In this document: in pieces, positions 35,462 through 47,233 of the stretch
How positions within the stretch are numbered: the first letter of the stretch is position 1
How the letters are laid out: the number at the start of each line of letters is the position of its first letter
Source of the DNA: Dipteris shenzhenensis
Lineage: Eukaryota > Polypodiophyta > Polypodiopsida > Gleicheniales
DNA: 64,000 nucleotides
NCBI GenBank assembly: GCA_047967505.1
Contig: CM106538.1
Direction: 5' to 3' (one strand)
Notes under the pieces: generated by a model
The model's input: the letters and a program-made list of their open reading frames with translations, nothing else
What the model was told of the DNA's origin: nothing
Database searches by the model: none
Made by a program: the position numbers and the translations under genes

Positions 35462-37338
35462 TGGAATATGCTGATCATAGATCTTGAAGATATGTATAAG
35501 TTCTCTGCTTTCCACTTCCGTGCTCTCAAGCATATCAAGATTTTGGCAGTAGTTGTGACTATTGCTAATGATGGTTCCATTGGTGGTTCCATTGGTGTGT
35601 ACCTTCCTCTATTTACTCTGCAAGAGATTGATTCCTTCAGGAACATTGGTTATCAGTATATCCACTATGGGTGTTTTGTCTTAACCAATCAAACTATTGT
35701 TTCGAATGGGTGTAAATGCTACCTGTATGGCTAGTCTTGTTGATACATCATCTCCCCATTTTGTGTTCTCCCTTCCTCTCAGTATCCTTGTTAGCTCCCA
35801 TTCCTCAGCTATCTAACCCTCTGCTGCCCTTTTGCTGCTCTTTTGTTCTTTCCTGCATCCTGCTCCTCTTTTGGTGTCAGAGCCTTATTCATTCTTTACC
35901 CTTTCCAAAAGTCATTGAAGTGCTCCCTGTTGAACCCCAGAGGGAGGCGTGTGAGGTTGAGCTAAGTGCATGAGGAAAGTATTAAAGTGTCCAATGGTTG
36001 CTGTAATCCGATCCTTCTCTTCCCGTTTCTCTTCTACCTACTCTGCTTCCTCCTCTTTTGAACTTACTGACCCAAAGGCTACTTGGAATATGCCGATCAT
36101 AAATCCTGAAGATATTTATAAGTTCTATGCTTTACACTTCTGTGCTTTCAAGCATATCAAGTTTTCGGAAGTAGTTGTGAATACTGCTGTGATGAAGGTT
36201 CCACTGGTGTGTATCTTCCTTTATTTATCTGCAAGAGATTGATTCCTTCAAGAACTCTGGTTATCAGTATATCCACTATGGGTGTTTTGTCTTAGCCATT
36301 GAACCATTGTTTCGAATGGGTGTAAATGCTACCTGTATGGCTAGTCTTGTTAATACTCGTCATCTTCGCCTCAAAGATGCCAGGATTGGTCTCATCCATG
36401 GTAATCTTAATCGTGAGCCTCTCCATACTATAGTCTATCCTAATTTCAATATTTCCTTAGTAGATGAACATCTCTCGATTGCTCTTCATCTCTATGTATA
36501 GGTAAAAGGCTTGTCCATGAAGCCTTGCTCTAAATATTGTGCCATCCATGTCCGAAGTGTAAATTACCTTGTGTCCACTATCAATCCCCTTCCCTGTCAT
36601 GTGAATACTAAAGATGAGTGTATCTAGTATGGTAATACTTATGCCGATGTGACTCAGTTTAAGTTTCATGCCCTTCCCATGCCACTTGAATGGGAAATGG
36701 ACTATTAGATTGTTCTCCAAGAGGCCTCTTCCTAGCTGCCTACTTTCTAGATCGAAGATGCTCCTTCTAAATCTGTTATCAAGCTCCATCCTTGTCATAA
36801 CCATGGAAAAAGAGTTATGCGTCTTTCCTTCCCATGTTCCTCTCATGTTTCAATAGCTGGAGCTCTTGATGATGTACCAAATTCAGCATCTGAGACAACT
36901 GCCTCTGCTCAAAGTTTGCCACCTAGAAAGGCTGATGCTATTCATGATTGGATGTCCTCTACTAATGCTACGTGCCTGCACATTGATGCTACCCATCAAT
37001 ACAAGTGCGCTACACTGGTAGTTAATCTTTCGGCTCATCATCATATGAACTATGACAATATCACAACTTCTGAGCATCTGCATCTGATGAACATGGTTCA
37101 CCTGATTAATTGGCCTCGCTCCAAAGGTTTCCAGTCCACCTCAGAGGATGGCAAGCTCAAGTCGGTACATGCACCCTATGCATTGATAGAGACAAATGCT
37201 GTTGACATGCCAGTAGAGCAACAGCAACTCAATTGGTGCAATTCACATAATTTGGCTACCCAGGAATGTTTAGATGCCTGCTATACTGCACTATACGATT
37301 TGCAACTCACTGTTAATAAGTTAGATCAAAATATCTAG
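35462..37338 (+). pseudogene. Two partial movement-protein copies, block B
   Basis: First copy (35,462-35,742): LEDMYKFSAFHF, then QYIHYGCFVL, ending in ATCMAS-equivalent sequence in a shifted frame. After about 230 bp of intergenic and leader sequence, a second copy starts near 35,970 and runs through ATWNMPIINPEDIYKF, ATCMASLVNTRHLRLKDA, LIHGNLN and YPNFNISLVDEHL. A stop at about 36,500, more near 36,625-36,740, then an open C-terminal part (36,817-37,338) with ADAIHDWMSSTNAT. Same family as block A. Confidence 0.65.
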
Positions 37339-37339
37339 T

Positions 37340-38146
37340 CTGTTCTGCAAGAACTCCAATAGTGAATACTGATCCTATTCCCCCCGTGCATACTACTCTT
37401 ATACACAAGTATTTTTTCGAACCTTTATTTTTATCAATGCATACAAACTTTCGACACCAATATAAAAGTTTCACTTCTTAATGAAACTAATAGGAAAAAA
37501 TCATCCATGCCCACAACCGTATCCAACGGCTCTTTCTCATGGCTCCATGAGATGTGGTTGTGGGAAAGGAAGAGGGTTTAGCCACGTGATCTCGAAACTT
37601 TAGAAGAGCTTTCTGAATACTCTTTAGAATCTCCCACTTATTGCAATCTACCTTCCATCTAGTATTCACGTCCTTCTATTTTCAAACCAACCCATTTTGT
37701 ACATACACCCAATCCGCCATCCAGTTATCTTCCTCCACCCTTCTGCCATGCTCCCATCTCCACCATTTTAGCACTTGCTCCTCCTCTCCAATACTCATCC
37801 TATTCCAAAGCTTGAGATATGTCCTTCTCAACGTCCTTCCTGCTACGATCAATTCAAAAGTCTCGGCATCAGCATTGAAGGACTCTAAATCCATCTTACT
37901 ATAATCAAGGAGAATTGTAGAAAGCTCCAGTCATCAATAGATTCTCTTGATCGAAAAGTGGTAGAGCACCTCACACAATGTAAGCTCTAGTCCCTCTCCA
38001 CAGAAGCACGCCCATTTACTTATTCTATCCCTTTTACTAGTGCTTTCTCCCTCCATGACTTCTTTACCCAACCTGCTTCTCTAGTTTGCATTCTATGGAA
38101 ATGGTCCTCACCATCAAAGGGATTCTAATATGTCTTCCGCCCCATG
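37340..38146 (+). pseudogene. Linker and protease-side remnant, block B
   Basis: Matches block C at 53,800-54,340 in order, but with no long open frame. It ends at the insertion point of the LTR element at 38,147, where block C has the protease C-terminus. A deletion relative to block C removes the protease core. Confidence 0.55.
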
Positions 38147-38481
38147 TGTCAAAGTGTGGATCGTACTAGCCTAGTGCACACAAGATCAGCGGAAGAACGA
38201 AGGAGGCTCAAACCACACTAAGTAAGACATGAGAGGGAGATAGCAAATCTATATCTCTTGCAATAGGTGTGTTCAACAATACATGATAGGCCTCTTATAT
38301 AGAGAGTGCCCTTTGAATAGTCAACACTTGTGTGATCCTCTCATCCACATCCCTCCTTGTGGATATCCTCAATCCACATCTCCACATCATGTAGTCCACA
38401 TCCTAGGGTGGCTACTTTAATTCTTTCCTATACCATACCTTTGCACTTTAATCTATGTGCTCATGGCACCATATCTCAACA
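38147..38481 (-). repeat. 3' LTR (335 bp) of the non-autonomous element
   Basis: TG...CA ends; nearly identical to 40,503-40,837, including CACACTAAGTAAGACATGAG. A TATATAG-type element lies inside, near 38,297. Confidence 0.9.
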
Positions 38482-39829
38482 CCTCCCCTTGGTGCCATGA
38501 TCCTTTGGCTACTGCAAGGTGGTCAGATGTGAGTTATATTCCATCACCTCCCCTTAGTGCTTGCATTGCTACTTAAGGTGGTAAAGTGTGGTTTTTACAT
38601 GTCAATACCTCCCCTGGGTGCTTTCATAGCTACTCTCAGGTGGTCAAATTTGATTTATAAAATATAGGCAAGGTTGGCAAGATATTTGTTTCTCAATACA
38701 TTCCATTGATGTCACCTTTTGGCTCATGGCTTGATGACGATGGCGTTTGCTTTTTTGCTTGACATAGCTAGTTGCATGATGCTTTGTTCTTCCATGTGCC
38801 TTAATGCTTTCTGTGTAGATGCCATGCTCTATGCTATGGTCATCTCATACACTTGTGCTTTTGGCATGCTTATGACAATGATGTGTGCATTCATGCGTCG
38901 CTTTTCCATTCGTTGCAAAGGTCTTACCAATTGATTTCTTTCAATATCGGCAGTGTCTAATTTCATACAATGATTTTGACTTGACAGGTGCATAGAGCTC
39001 AAAAAGACGATCACTTTTCCCTTTTGGAGCATGTACAAATTCTTCTTGGATTGCAAGTTACGGCTTGTTGTTTTTTTTTGTGAAGAGAGGGGCTTTTGAT
39101 GATGTGGCAGAGGAGTCACATGCTGCCTACATGCTGTGCTTGGCAAGGGGTTATTGTGCTGAGGTAGCCTTGTGCCATGTGGTAGTCTTTTAACCCAAGA
39201 CTAAGAAATTTAACTATGGTCCAAACAACTGAACCTAACCCCACTAACTTAACCACCCCTAACCATGGATAAGTTTTATCTTTGCCACGTGTCCTAAGGT
39301 GTAACCTTAGGAGAGAAAAAGAAGAGAAAACTCTACTTCTCTGTAGTGACATCGACGGCATGGGAATCTATAGCGATGGCAAATCAGCGTTAAAGAAGTC
39401 GAGTCGTCTTTGTTGAGGATGCTGCAGAGTTGATTGGTCGAGGCAGTTGTGGGTAGTGCTGGTCTTTGGAGACCGTAGGCCGTAGAGGCATCGTCGTTGA
39501 AGATGTTGGAGGAGAAGTTGTGGGACGTGCAGGAGCCATCGTTGCTATTGGAAGCTGCGTTGACATTGGCGCTAGAGCTGTGTGCTCTCATTCTCGGCAT
39601 TCCTAGCGGAGGGCGGGTTGAGAAGCTAGAACCATCATTGATTTTCCTCTTTACTGCCATTGCAATGGCATGTTGGAAACTTGTGTGTCGGTTGATGGGC
39701 ACTGCTGGTGTGCTGCTCTTGCAGGTCTGCTAGCTTTCACATAGTACTTATCATTCGCTGGAGGGTGTTTGAAGCACCGAGTCTTCCTTTGACTTGGCTC
39801 TTTGACTGAGTCGTGGTGAAGGGAGCGTC

Positions 39830-40204
39830 TCACTGGAAATGGCCCATGTGCTCGGGATCCTTCTTAGCTTTGAAGCACTCGTACAAGGTGACAGCGACAT
39901 CACCGAATTCTCCCAACTATTCCTTGTTCTTAGCCGACTTCAGCTCTTTCTTGGCTTTCTCCTCATCATCATAGGTACTCTAGCTATAATTACTGCTTGC
40001 ATAACCTCCATCAGCGCCGTAAGTGGACTGAGTCGAGGTATAATTAGCCTTATTGGAATATTGATCATTCTTGGTAGTTGCAAACAGCCAGGAGCTTGCA
40101 TTGGGCTGCTGGTATCCCGTGTCCCTTCCTTCTTTTCCACCACCCTTCCTCTCCTTTTGTGGGTCTTTGAGGTGATGCTTTATGCTTTGGAGACCTAAGC
40201 ACAA
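39830..40204 (-). pseudogene. Captured ASR (ABA/WDS) gene fragment inside the LTR element
   Basis: The minus-strand frame reads a Gly/Tyr/Ser-rich head (TQSTYGADGGYASSNYS), a stop, KAKKELKSAKNKE, a stop, then LGEFGDVAVTLYECFKAKKD and PEHMGHF. This resembles the abscisic-acid, stress and ripening domain core, normally LGELGAVAAGAYALHEKH-like followed by AKKDPEH. The fragment ends at 39,830, before the EEIAAAAAVG-type half of the domain. Such proteins are small stress-linked chaperone and DNA-binding proteins. Here two stops disable it. It is the only host-like coding content in the element, so transduction is inferred. Confidence 0.5.
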
Positions 40205-40502
40205 TGGATGGCGGTGACTATGGAGAAACTTCGAGTCTCATTGGGAGCCTTCGCTTTGGAGCTGGCCCATTTGGCTGAGTGTTGGCAGTCAAGGCTTCTG
40301 TGCCTTCTTACAAAATGAAACTCTCTCTTTCGCTCCTTTACGACGAAGAAGAAACAAATCTCTCTCTTTCACACTCTCAAACTCTCTAGGAAGAAGAGTG
40401 GGTGAAAACAGAAATCTCTAATGAATGGAAATGCACGACGGAGATTTCTCTTGGACTCTCAATCTAAACTATTCTAGGCCTAGCTAACCTGCTCTAATAC
40501 CA

Positions 40503-40837
40503 TGTCAAAGTGTGGATCATACTAGCCTAGTGCACACAAGATCAGTGGAAGAACTAAGGAGGCTCAAACCACACTAAGTAAGACATGAGAGGGAGATAGC
40601 AAATCTATATCTCTTGCAATAGGTGTGTTCAACAATACATGATAGGCCTCTTATATAGAGAGTGCCCTTTGAATAGTCAACACTTGTGTGATCCTCTCAT
40701 CCACATCCCTCCTTGTGGATATCCTCAATCCACATCTCGACATCATGTAGTCCACATCCTAGGGTGGCTACTTTAATTCTTTCCTATACCATACCTTTGC
40801 ACTTTAATCTATGTGCTCATGGCACCATATCTCAACA
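40503..40837 (-). repeat. 5' LTR (335 bp) of the non-autonomous element
   Basis: Partner of 38,147-38,481. Visible differences are about four point changes, which suggests a recent insertion. Confidence 0.9.
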
Positions 40838-41630
40838 CGGTGAACATCTTAAGAAGGTACTCAAGCCACTGTTGGATGATTTACAAATTGTTCACCAATG
40901 TTCATCTCCTTTCTCCCTTGACTATATTAGTCCCCCTCCTGAATATGTTGATACTCTTGCACCTTCTCCTACTCCTTCTAATCCTTTTAGCCCTCTAACT
41001 GATGATGCACAAAGTCCCCTCATAGGTTCTGAACTTGATGACTACATCCAAGCCTTATCAAAGAAGATCAACAGAATAGTCTGAGAACTTACCAACATAC
41101 TCTACTCATGCTATCCTCCCTTCAAGAGATGCAGTAGAAATTTATCCAAGACTATACAACAGTGAATCCCCTTTGGCCTTCAAAGAGATATTTCAACATC
41201 AAGTATCACTTCCCCTGAAAGAGAATTCAAAGCCTTTCAAGGAAAGCCCTTATGGGTTCACTCAGGAAGACCATATCCTTTGCAATCAAGAGATAAAGGA
41301 ACTACTAGATATGGGTTTGATTTCTCACACTCACTTTGAATGGGCTGCAACTACCTTCTATGTCAATAAGCATTCTGAACAAAAACGTGGTAAGAAGAGG
41401 TTGGTGATCAACTATAAACCTCCCAATAAAAATCTGGTATCTTTTTCTTACCCTATCCCCAACAAGGAGTATTTGATGAAAAAGATTATAGGATCCACGA
41501 TCTTCTCCAAGTTTGACCTTAAAGTAGGTTTTTGGCAAGTTGGCCTAATCCTAGAAGACCACCATAAAATTGGTTTTGTTGTTCCTCAAGGTTTCTACCA
41601 ATGGAATGTTCTCCCCTTTGGTATGACATC
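40838..41630 (+). pseudogene. Protease end, linker and RT N-half, block B
   Basis: A 123-codon open stretch ends at 41,084 (linker with PSPTPSNPFSPL). RT begins near 41,175 with LPLKENSKPFKESPYGF, then EIKELLDMGLISHTHFEWAA, KKRLVINYKPPNK, FSKFDLKVGFWQVGL and GFYQWNVLPFGMT. The sequence is open but is cut by a LINE before the catalytic YIDD box seen in block C. Confidence 0.7.
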
Positions 41631-42255
41631 TTTTTTTTTGCCGAAAAAACAGTGCTGATTATATTACTTCGAAAAAACAAGATACATGGGGTCAGTTTTG
41701 CAGCTGACGGGGCTATGTTCACAAATCGGATGCAGCCCTAAGTGGAAACAAAAAGCTCTCTCTCACAGAGGGATCAGGCGGGTGTGAATAAACAGCCAGA
41801 GAGGTGGTGAATAGCGCCACTGAAGGCCCTGAGAAGTATGCACGAAGAAGAGGCCCTGCATATCCCAATCTCGGAGGAAACGTCTCCGCTTCTCCCGGCC
41901 AGCCCGAGAATCCCCCTGTATCTAGTCCCACTGGCCTCTGAGTGTGTGGATAATCTCGCTCCAGATGTCGGCCATGACCTGGGCAGTCGAAAGAGAGGTA
42001 CCACCGAGGATCTGCACGAAGCGCGAGGTCCAAATGTGCCATGCGACGATGCTACTAATAATCTCCCAGACTGGCTGCCTCTCCTGAGATCCTGTGTTCG
42101 CCTCTGCCAAGTGCTACGGGATGCCCACAAGCGGCCCCCAAGTCCCCTGTGTGATAAGGAACATGGGGTCCTGCGGGCCTGCCTCAAACAACTAATGATA
42201 GCCAAGTGTGGTGCTGCACTAGCAGAACGCGCTTCACGGGCTTTGCCAACAACAT
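41631..42255 (-). mobile_element. 5'-truncated LINE insertion in viral RT
   Basis: A T run at 41,631-41,639 is the poly(A) end on the minus strand. Upstream, on that strand, are LINE C-terminal traits (EIISSIVAWHIWTSRFVQIL). The viral RT does not resume on the far side, so the insertion came with a deletion or later rearrangement. Confidence 0.7.
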
Positions 42256-42834
42256 CTTGAGCTACAGCATCTACCTCGACCAATCATTTGCTGGAGGAAT
42301 CCACGAGACCTTCGCTCTTTTTTTGTCAAATCACGTCTTAAGATGCCTAGGTCTAGTTAGGCTGTGCAGGTCCCACCTTGTAAGACACTACCTGGAGCAT
42401 ATGCCTTTATGGCATATGAGACCTCTTAGGCTCGGGTCGTCATTTTGGGACTTTCCACATTCTTTTTGGACCATTTTTTAGCATTTCAGGGTTAGTTTTG
42501 GGCTAACATAACTGGTCCACAGAAATTAAATTTTTTATTTTGTGGGCTATTGACACGTGGCGATGCCCCAAGAGTAATCCCATAAGCAAAGAGGACAAAA
42601 AGTGGCCTTATAGTGGGGAGCTTCTCTCATTTGTATTCTCACATTTTTGGTGTTCCACTGATGAGCTTGAGAATATCAAGCAAAACTAGTTTGGAACAAA
42701 GCACCGGTTTGTAATACAAAGAGGATTTTTTATCTCTTTTTGTCTCTCTTTCGTCTTTATGTCTTTGTGTCTTTGTATCTTTGTGTGAGATACTTGTGCA
42801 GCTTTGTTGCTCATGCATTGCTCTTGTGTATGAG
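42256..42834. other. Unassigned repeat-like stretch
   Basis: Positions 42,230-42,340 resemble the reverse complement of 31,985-32,090. No coding family recognised. A T-rich, GT-rich region precedes the copia target site at 42,830-42,834. Confidence 0.4.
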
Positions 42835-42986
42835 TGAGAGTGCTCTCAACGGAAGCAAGAACGGAAGAGGGAGAGAGAGAAATAGAGAGCCACAACCACC
42901 CTAACCTTCTTTTTTCATTCATTTATATATGTGTTTGAGGATTGTACATAACCGAGGTAAAGGCACAGTGACCTTTAACCCCCACA
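42835..42986 (-). repeat. 3' LTR, 152 bp
   Basis: Minus-strand start TGTGGGGGTTAAAGG. Lacks a 20-bp segment (near CAAGTTTTGGTGGGTG) present in the other LTR. Confidence 0.9.
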
Positions 42987-43039
42987 ACCTCCCACTTAAA
43001 GGACAATGTGCCTTTAAGGGAGAACAACCAGTGAGCATA

Positions 43040-46000
43040 CTATCCAATGCCCATCAATACATGACAATACTCAAACCGCTGACTAGGTAGACTCTTTGTC
43101 AGCATATCTATAGGGTTATCATCTGTATGAACCTTGACAAGCTCTATGCGCTTGTCCTCAAGTACCTCCCTGATGAAATGGTACCTGACCTCAATGTGTT
43201 TGGTCTTTGCATGAAAGACTGGATTCCGTGCTAGCTGAATAGCACTCATGGAATCACTATGCAATGTCGGTACACCTGTATGAATCCCCAAACCCTCCCA
43301 CTAGCCGATCAAGCCATACAACCTCCTTGCAACCCTCTGTGGCTGCAACATACTCAGCCTCTGTGGTAGACAAAGCAATGCACTTCTATGCGCGAGACAT
43401 CCACGACACTGCACCACCTGCAAAGGTGAACACATAACGAGAAGTGGATCTCCTACTATCCACATGCCCTGCATACTCTGAATCTATGTACCCAAGTACA
43501 CGCATGTCTCCTCTACCAAAGCAAATGCACATCTCCTTGGTACCCTTCATGTACCTCATGATGCACTTAACTGCCTCCCAATGCCTCTTTCCTAGATTAG
43601 CCATATACCGGCTAACAACTCCCACTGCAAATGCAATGTCTGGTCTAGTAGCTATCATAGCATACATAAGAATCCCAACCGTTGATGCATAAGGAACCTT
43701 GGCCATCATGGCCCTTTCCTCATCTGATTTGGGACTATTTGTATGACTTAGTTTTACATATGGAGGCAATGGAATACTCACTGCCTTCCCCCCCTCCATA
43801 TTGAAATGCTGCAATACTTTTGTAACATACTCCTTCTGTGAAACCCAAAGGAGTTTCTTACTCCGATCACGTGTGATGTGCATACCAAGAATATGACCTG
43901 CAAGTCCCAAATCCTTCATATCAAAGGCCTCATGCAACTTGGCCTTTAATGCATCTAGCTCATAAGTATTCTTGCTAGCCAATAGCATATCATCCACATA
44001 TAGTGCCAAGATTATTAGGCTATTATCCTTAGCCCTTTTAGTGTAGAGGCAATGATCCATTTCACTCCTTCTAAAACCCTGGGACCGAATGAAAGCATCA
44101 AACTTCTGATACCATTCTCTAGGCGCTTGCTTAAGACCATAGAGACTCTTCTTCAGCTTACAAACTAAATGCTCTTTGCCCTTTTCTTCAAAGCCTTTTG
44201 GTTGCACCCCTAGGGAGTTCATTGCATAATATGTAAGATAGCACGTGAGTTCAACATTAGGGGTTTATTTTCTTATGGACTTGCAAAAAATACACATACA
44301 TAGGGGGTATAAGGGGTACTTAAAAGACGTTTTTTTGAATGCACATGATATAGCGGGTTTTCACTTAGTGAACGCCCTAGGGTTGCACCATGTAAATTTC
44401 CTCATGCAAATCCCCATCATGCAAGAAAGCTATCTTGACATTCATCTGCATAAGCTCCATATCCTCTGTTGCCACTTGTCCAAGCATGCATCTAAGTGTG
44501 GTCATCTTCATAACCAGAGAGAATATCTCATCAAAGTCCACACCCTTCTCTTGCTTGAACCCTTTAGTGACCAAACGGGCCTTGTACCTAGGCAATCATC
44601 ACCTGTGACCTTCATCTTTAGACCCATTTACATGGCAATGCTTTCTTTCCATGTGGCAAAGAAACCAAGTCCCAAGTCTTATTCTTCATAAGTGAACTCA
44701 TCTTTGATTGCATAGCATACTCCCACTTGCATTGATCCTCGCGCATCATAGCCTCTCTATAGCAAGAAGGCTCCTCGCAATCAGTTTGCATCACATAGTC
44801 TACCCCTGGAACAGACCTATCAGGTTGTCTAGACACTCTAGATGATCTTCTCAAGGGCATTTCAGCTTGCTGTCCCACCTGCATATCAGCCACATTTGGC
44901 TCATCATTTCCTCCAATAGATGATCCATCATCTACCCTTGATTGTATACCTGTGGAGGTACTTGGTGGTACCATTTCTTGCACATTTGGTGCATGGACAG
45001 CTTGCTGTCTATCAACATATGCAGGTGGATTCACATCCTGAAAAGTGATTCTCCTCATTTCCACATCCCTCATGGGTGCCTTATGCATCTTCTTCTCATT
45101 AAAGACTACATCATGGCTGTGTATAATCTTTTTTGCTTCTGGATCCTAGAGACAATAGCCCATCTCTCCACTTTCACCATAACCCAGAAAGATGCATTTC
45201 CTAGACTTAGGATCTAGCTTCTTTCGGAGCTCTTTCGGCACATATGCATATGCCTCACACCCAAATATATGGAAATGAGAGTAAGAGGGCTTCTTGCCAC
45301 TCCATGCCTCTTCAGGAAGACCACCATCCAAACTCTTACTAGATGATCTATTGATCACATGCACTGCAGTCTTAATTGCCTCAGCCCAAAAACCACCAGA
45401 AAGACTTGCATTGGAAAGCATGCATTGCAACCTTTCTTAAATGGTACAGTTCATCTTTTCTGCAACTGGATTTTGCTCTGGAGTACGAGGGGATTTGAGC
45501 TCCCTCTTAATCCCATGTGTATCACAGAAATGTTGAAAGCCATGAGAGAGATACTCTCTACCATTGTCAGTCTGTAGGCATTTAAGCGTTCTACCTGATT
45601 GATTCTCAACCAAGGCAAGCCATTTCTAAAATACCTAGAACACATCACTCTTCTGAGCTATAGCATAAGCCCACACTTTCCTAGTTGCATCATCAATGAA
45701 TGACACATAGTATTCAGCCCCGCCTAATAACCATGTAGGCATGGGACCACATACGTCTGAATGCACCAAATCAAGCTTTTCAAACTCTTTCTTTCCCCTT
45801 CTTTTATGGGCTGATTTAGTCTACTTCCCATAGAGATAGTGCTCACAAAATTCAAAATCAGAGAAACTCAAATGCGGTTCATAACCCAAACGGCATAAGA
45901 GTTTCATTCCATTTTGGCTCATGTGCCCCAACCTGCAATGCCACAAAGAAGTGCTTGGCTACTCGGTTATTGCAACAACATGATCAAATACCCTTGATAC

Positions 46001-47233
46001 ATGTAAGGGATACAAAGTCCCACACTTGGCACCCCTGGCCAAAAGCATAGAGCCCTTCTGAATTTTCCAACTCTGAAAGCCAAAAGTGGTGTGAAAACCA
46101 GCATCATTAAGCTGACCCACTGAAATAAGACTCTTGGTCAACTTAGGCACATGTCTGACATGTTTCAAAATAAATGCAAACCCATTTGCAAAAGAAAACT
46201 TTATGTCACCTACTCCCACTATGTCACATGCATAGTCATTTCCAAGATGCACATAACCTGTCTTTCTAGTGTCATAAGTGGAGAACCATTCCCTATGGGG
46301 AGTAACATGGAATGAAGCACCAAAATCCAAAATCCAATCCTGGGAATATGCATCATCTGAAGTGGTAAGCAACTCTGTAGATAAAGTAGACATGAAGAGA
46401 ACGTCATTGTCACTATCATGTGTGACTGCATTGATCTCCTCAATCTTCACTTTTCCTTTGTCCTCCCTTGGACTCTCTTCCTTCAGATTTGCACCCCAAT
46501 TTGCATTCTTTTTCTTATCCTTTTGCTCTCTTTTCAGCTTGTAGCAATCCTTTTTCATATGGCACTCAATGTTCTGTGCCTTGGATTTGCTACGAGACTT
46601 CCCTCTTTCTTGGGACTTCCCCTTGACCTGTGATCTACCCCTTTGCATAGACTTCCATCTAATCTCCTCGGCCAACAAGCTACCCACAACATCATCAAAT
46701 TTCAGTACTCCACCAGGTGCAGAGTTACTGACAGCTGTAGGGAAGGTATCCCATGAGGATGGCAATGAACATAAGAGAAATATTGCCTTAGTCTCCGCAT
46801 CAAAATTCATCTTCTAAGCCTGAAGCTAGTTGAAAATAATATTGAATTCATTCAAGTGAGAAGCAATGGAGACCCCTTCCTTCATCTGCAACTCAAACAA
46901 CCTCTTCATGAGGTAAACTTTATTAGAGGCAGTTTCCTTCTCATAAGTGGCACACAGTTTCTTCCACAAATCTTCCATAGTTTGCTCATTTACTACTGTG
47001 AAATAAACTGACTCTGTAAGATGAAGTCTAATAGTAGACTTTGCTAATGCATCCAACTCATTCCAATCATCCTCAGACATATTTGTAGGCTTAGCTTCAA
47101 TCCCCGCCAAGGGTTTAATCTGCTTCTTTTGAATAAGCACATCCCTTATCTATTCTTTCCACAAAGAAAAGTTTGTCCCATCAAACTTTTTAATGTTGAA
47201 AAACTCCTTTTCAAACATGGAAGAGGATGCCAT
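43040..47233 (-). pseudogene. copia gag-pol of the complete element
   Basis: Gag starts at ATG 47,233 (MASSSMFEKEFF) with a stop in WKE-stop-IRDVL. A gag zinc knuckle has lost its first half (ECHMKKDCYK). Protease is changed from DSG to LDFGASFH (about 46,330). Integrase carries DATRKVWAYAI (about 45,690) and LQTDNGREYLS. RT has RYKARLVTKGFKQEKG, YGLKQAPREWYQKF and ALYVDDMLLAS (about 44,010). RNase H: GYIDSEYAGHVDSRRS and LSTTEAEYVAA. Frameshifts near 44,600 and 45,140, and several stops. The RT DD is intact but the protease mutation and stops make it non-autonomous. Confidence 0.88.
44209..44380. mobile_element. MITE (172 bp) with 9-bp target duplication in copia RT
   Basis: Flanked by GGTTGCACC on both sides (44,200-44,208 and 44,381-44,389). 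Ends CCTAGGGAGTTCA and (reverse) CTAGGGCGTTCA form imperfect terminal inverted repeats. Removing the insert and one repeat restores the copia RT reading across VQP. The 9-bp duplication points to a Mutator-type transposase. No coding capacity. Confidence 0.85.

Larger units (their letters stand above)
38147..40837 (-). mobile_element. Non-autonomous LTR retrotransposon (LARD/TRIM type), 2,691 bp
   Basis: Two 335-bp LTRs (38,147-38,481 and 40,503-40,837) that differ at only a few positions. Minus-strand orientation: LTR starts TGTTGAGATATGG and ends CTTTGACA; primer site TGGTATTAGAGCAGG next to the right LTR (40,502-40,488); purine tract CCAAGGGGAGG next to the left LTR. The target duplication is CCATG/CGGTG, each one change from CCGTG in block C. 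The 2.0-kb interior has no RT, integrase or protease. It is young compared with the viral block it interrupts. Confidence 0.85.
35456..41630 (+). mobile_element. Endogenous caulimovirus-like block B
   Basis: Starts inside the movement-protein domain (35,462-35,742), jumps to an intergenic and leader segment with a primer site (TGGTGTCAGAGCC, 35,872-35,884), then a longer second movement-protein copy (to 37,338). The coat-protein region is missing, and a protease-side linker (37,490-38,146) is split by a 2.7-kb LTR element. Protease end and RT follow (40,838-41,630), cut by a LINE. The two movement-protein copies suggest recombined or concatenated viral DNA. Confidence 0.75.
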
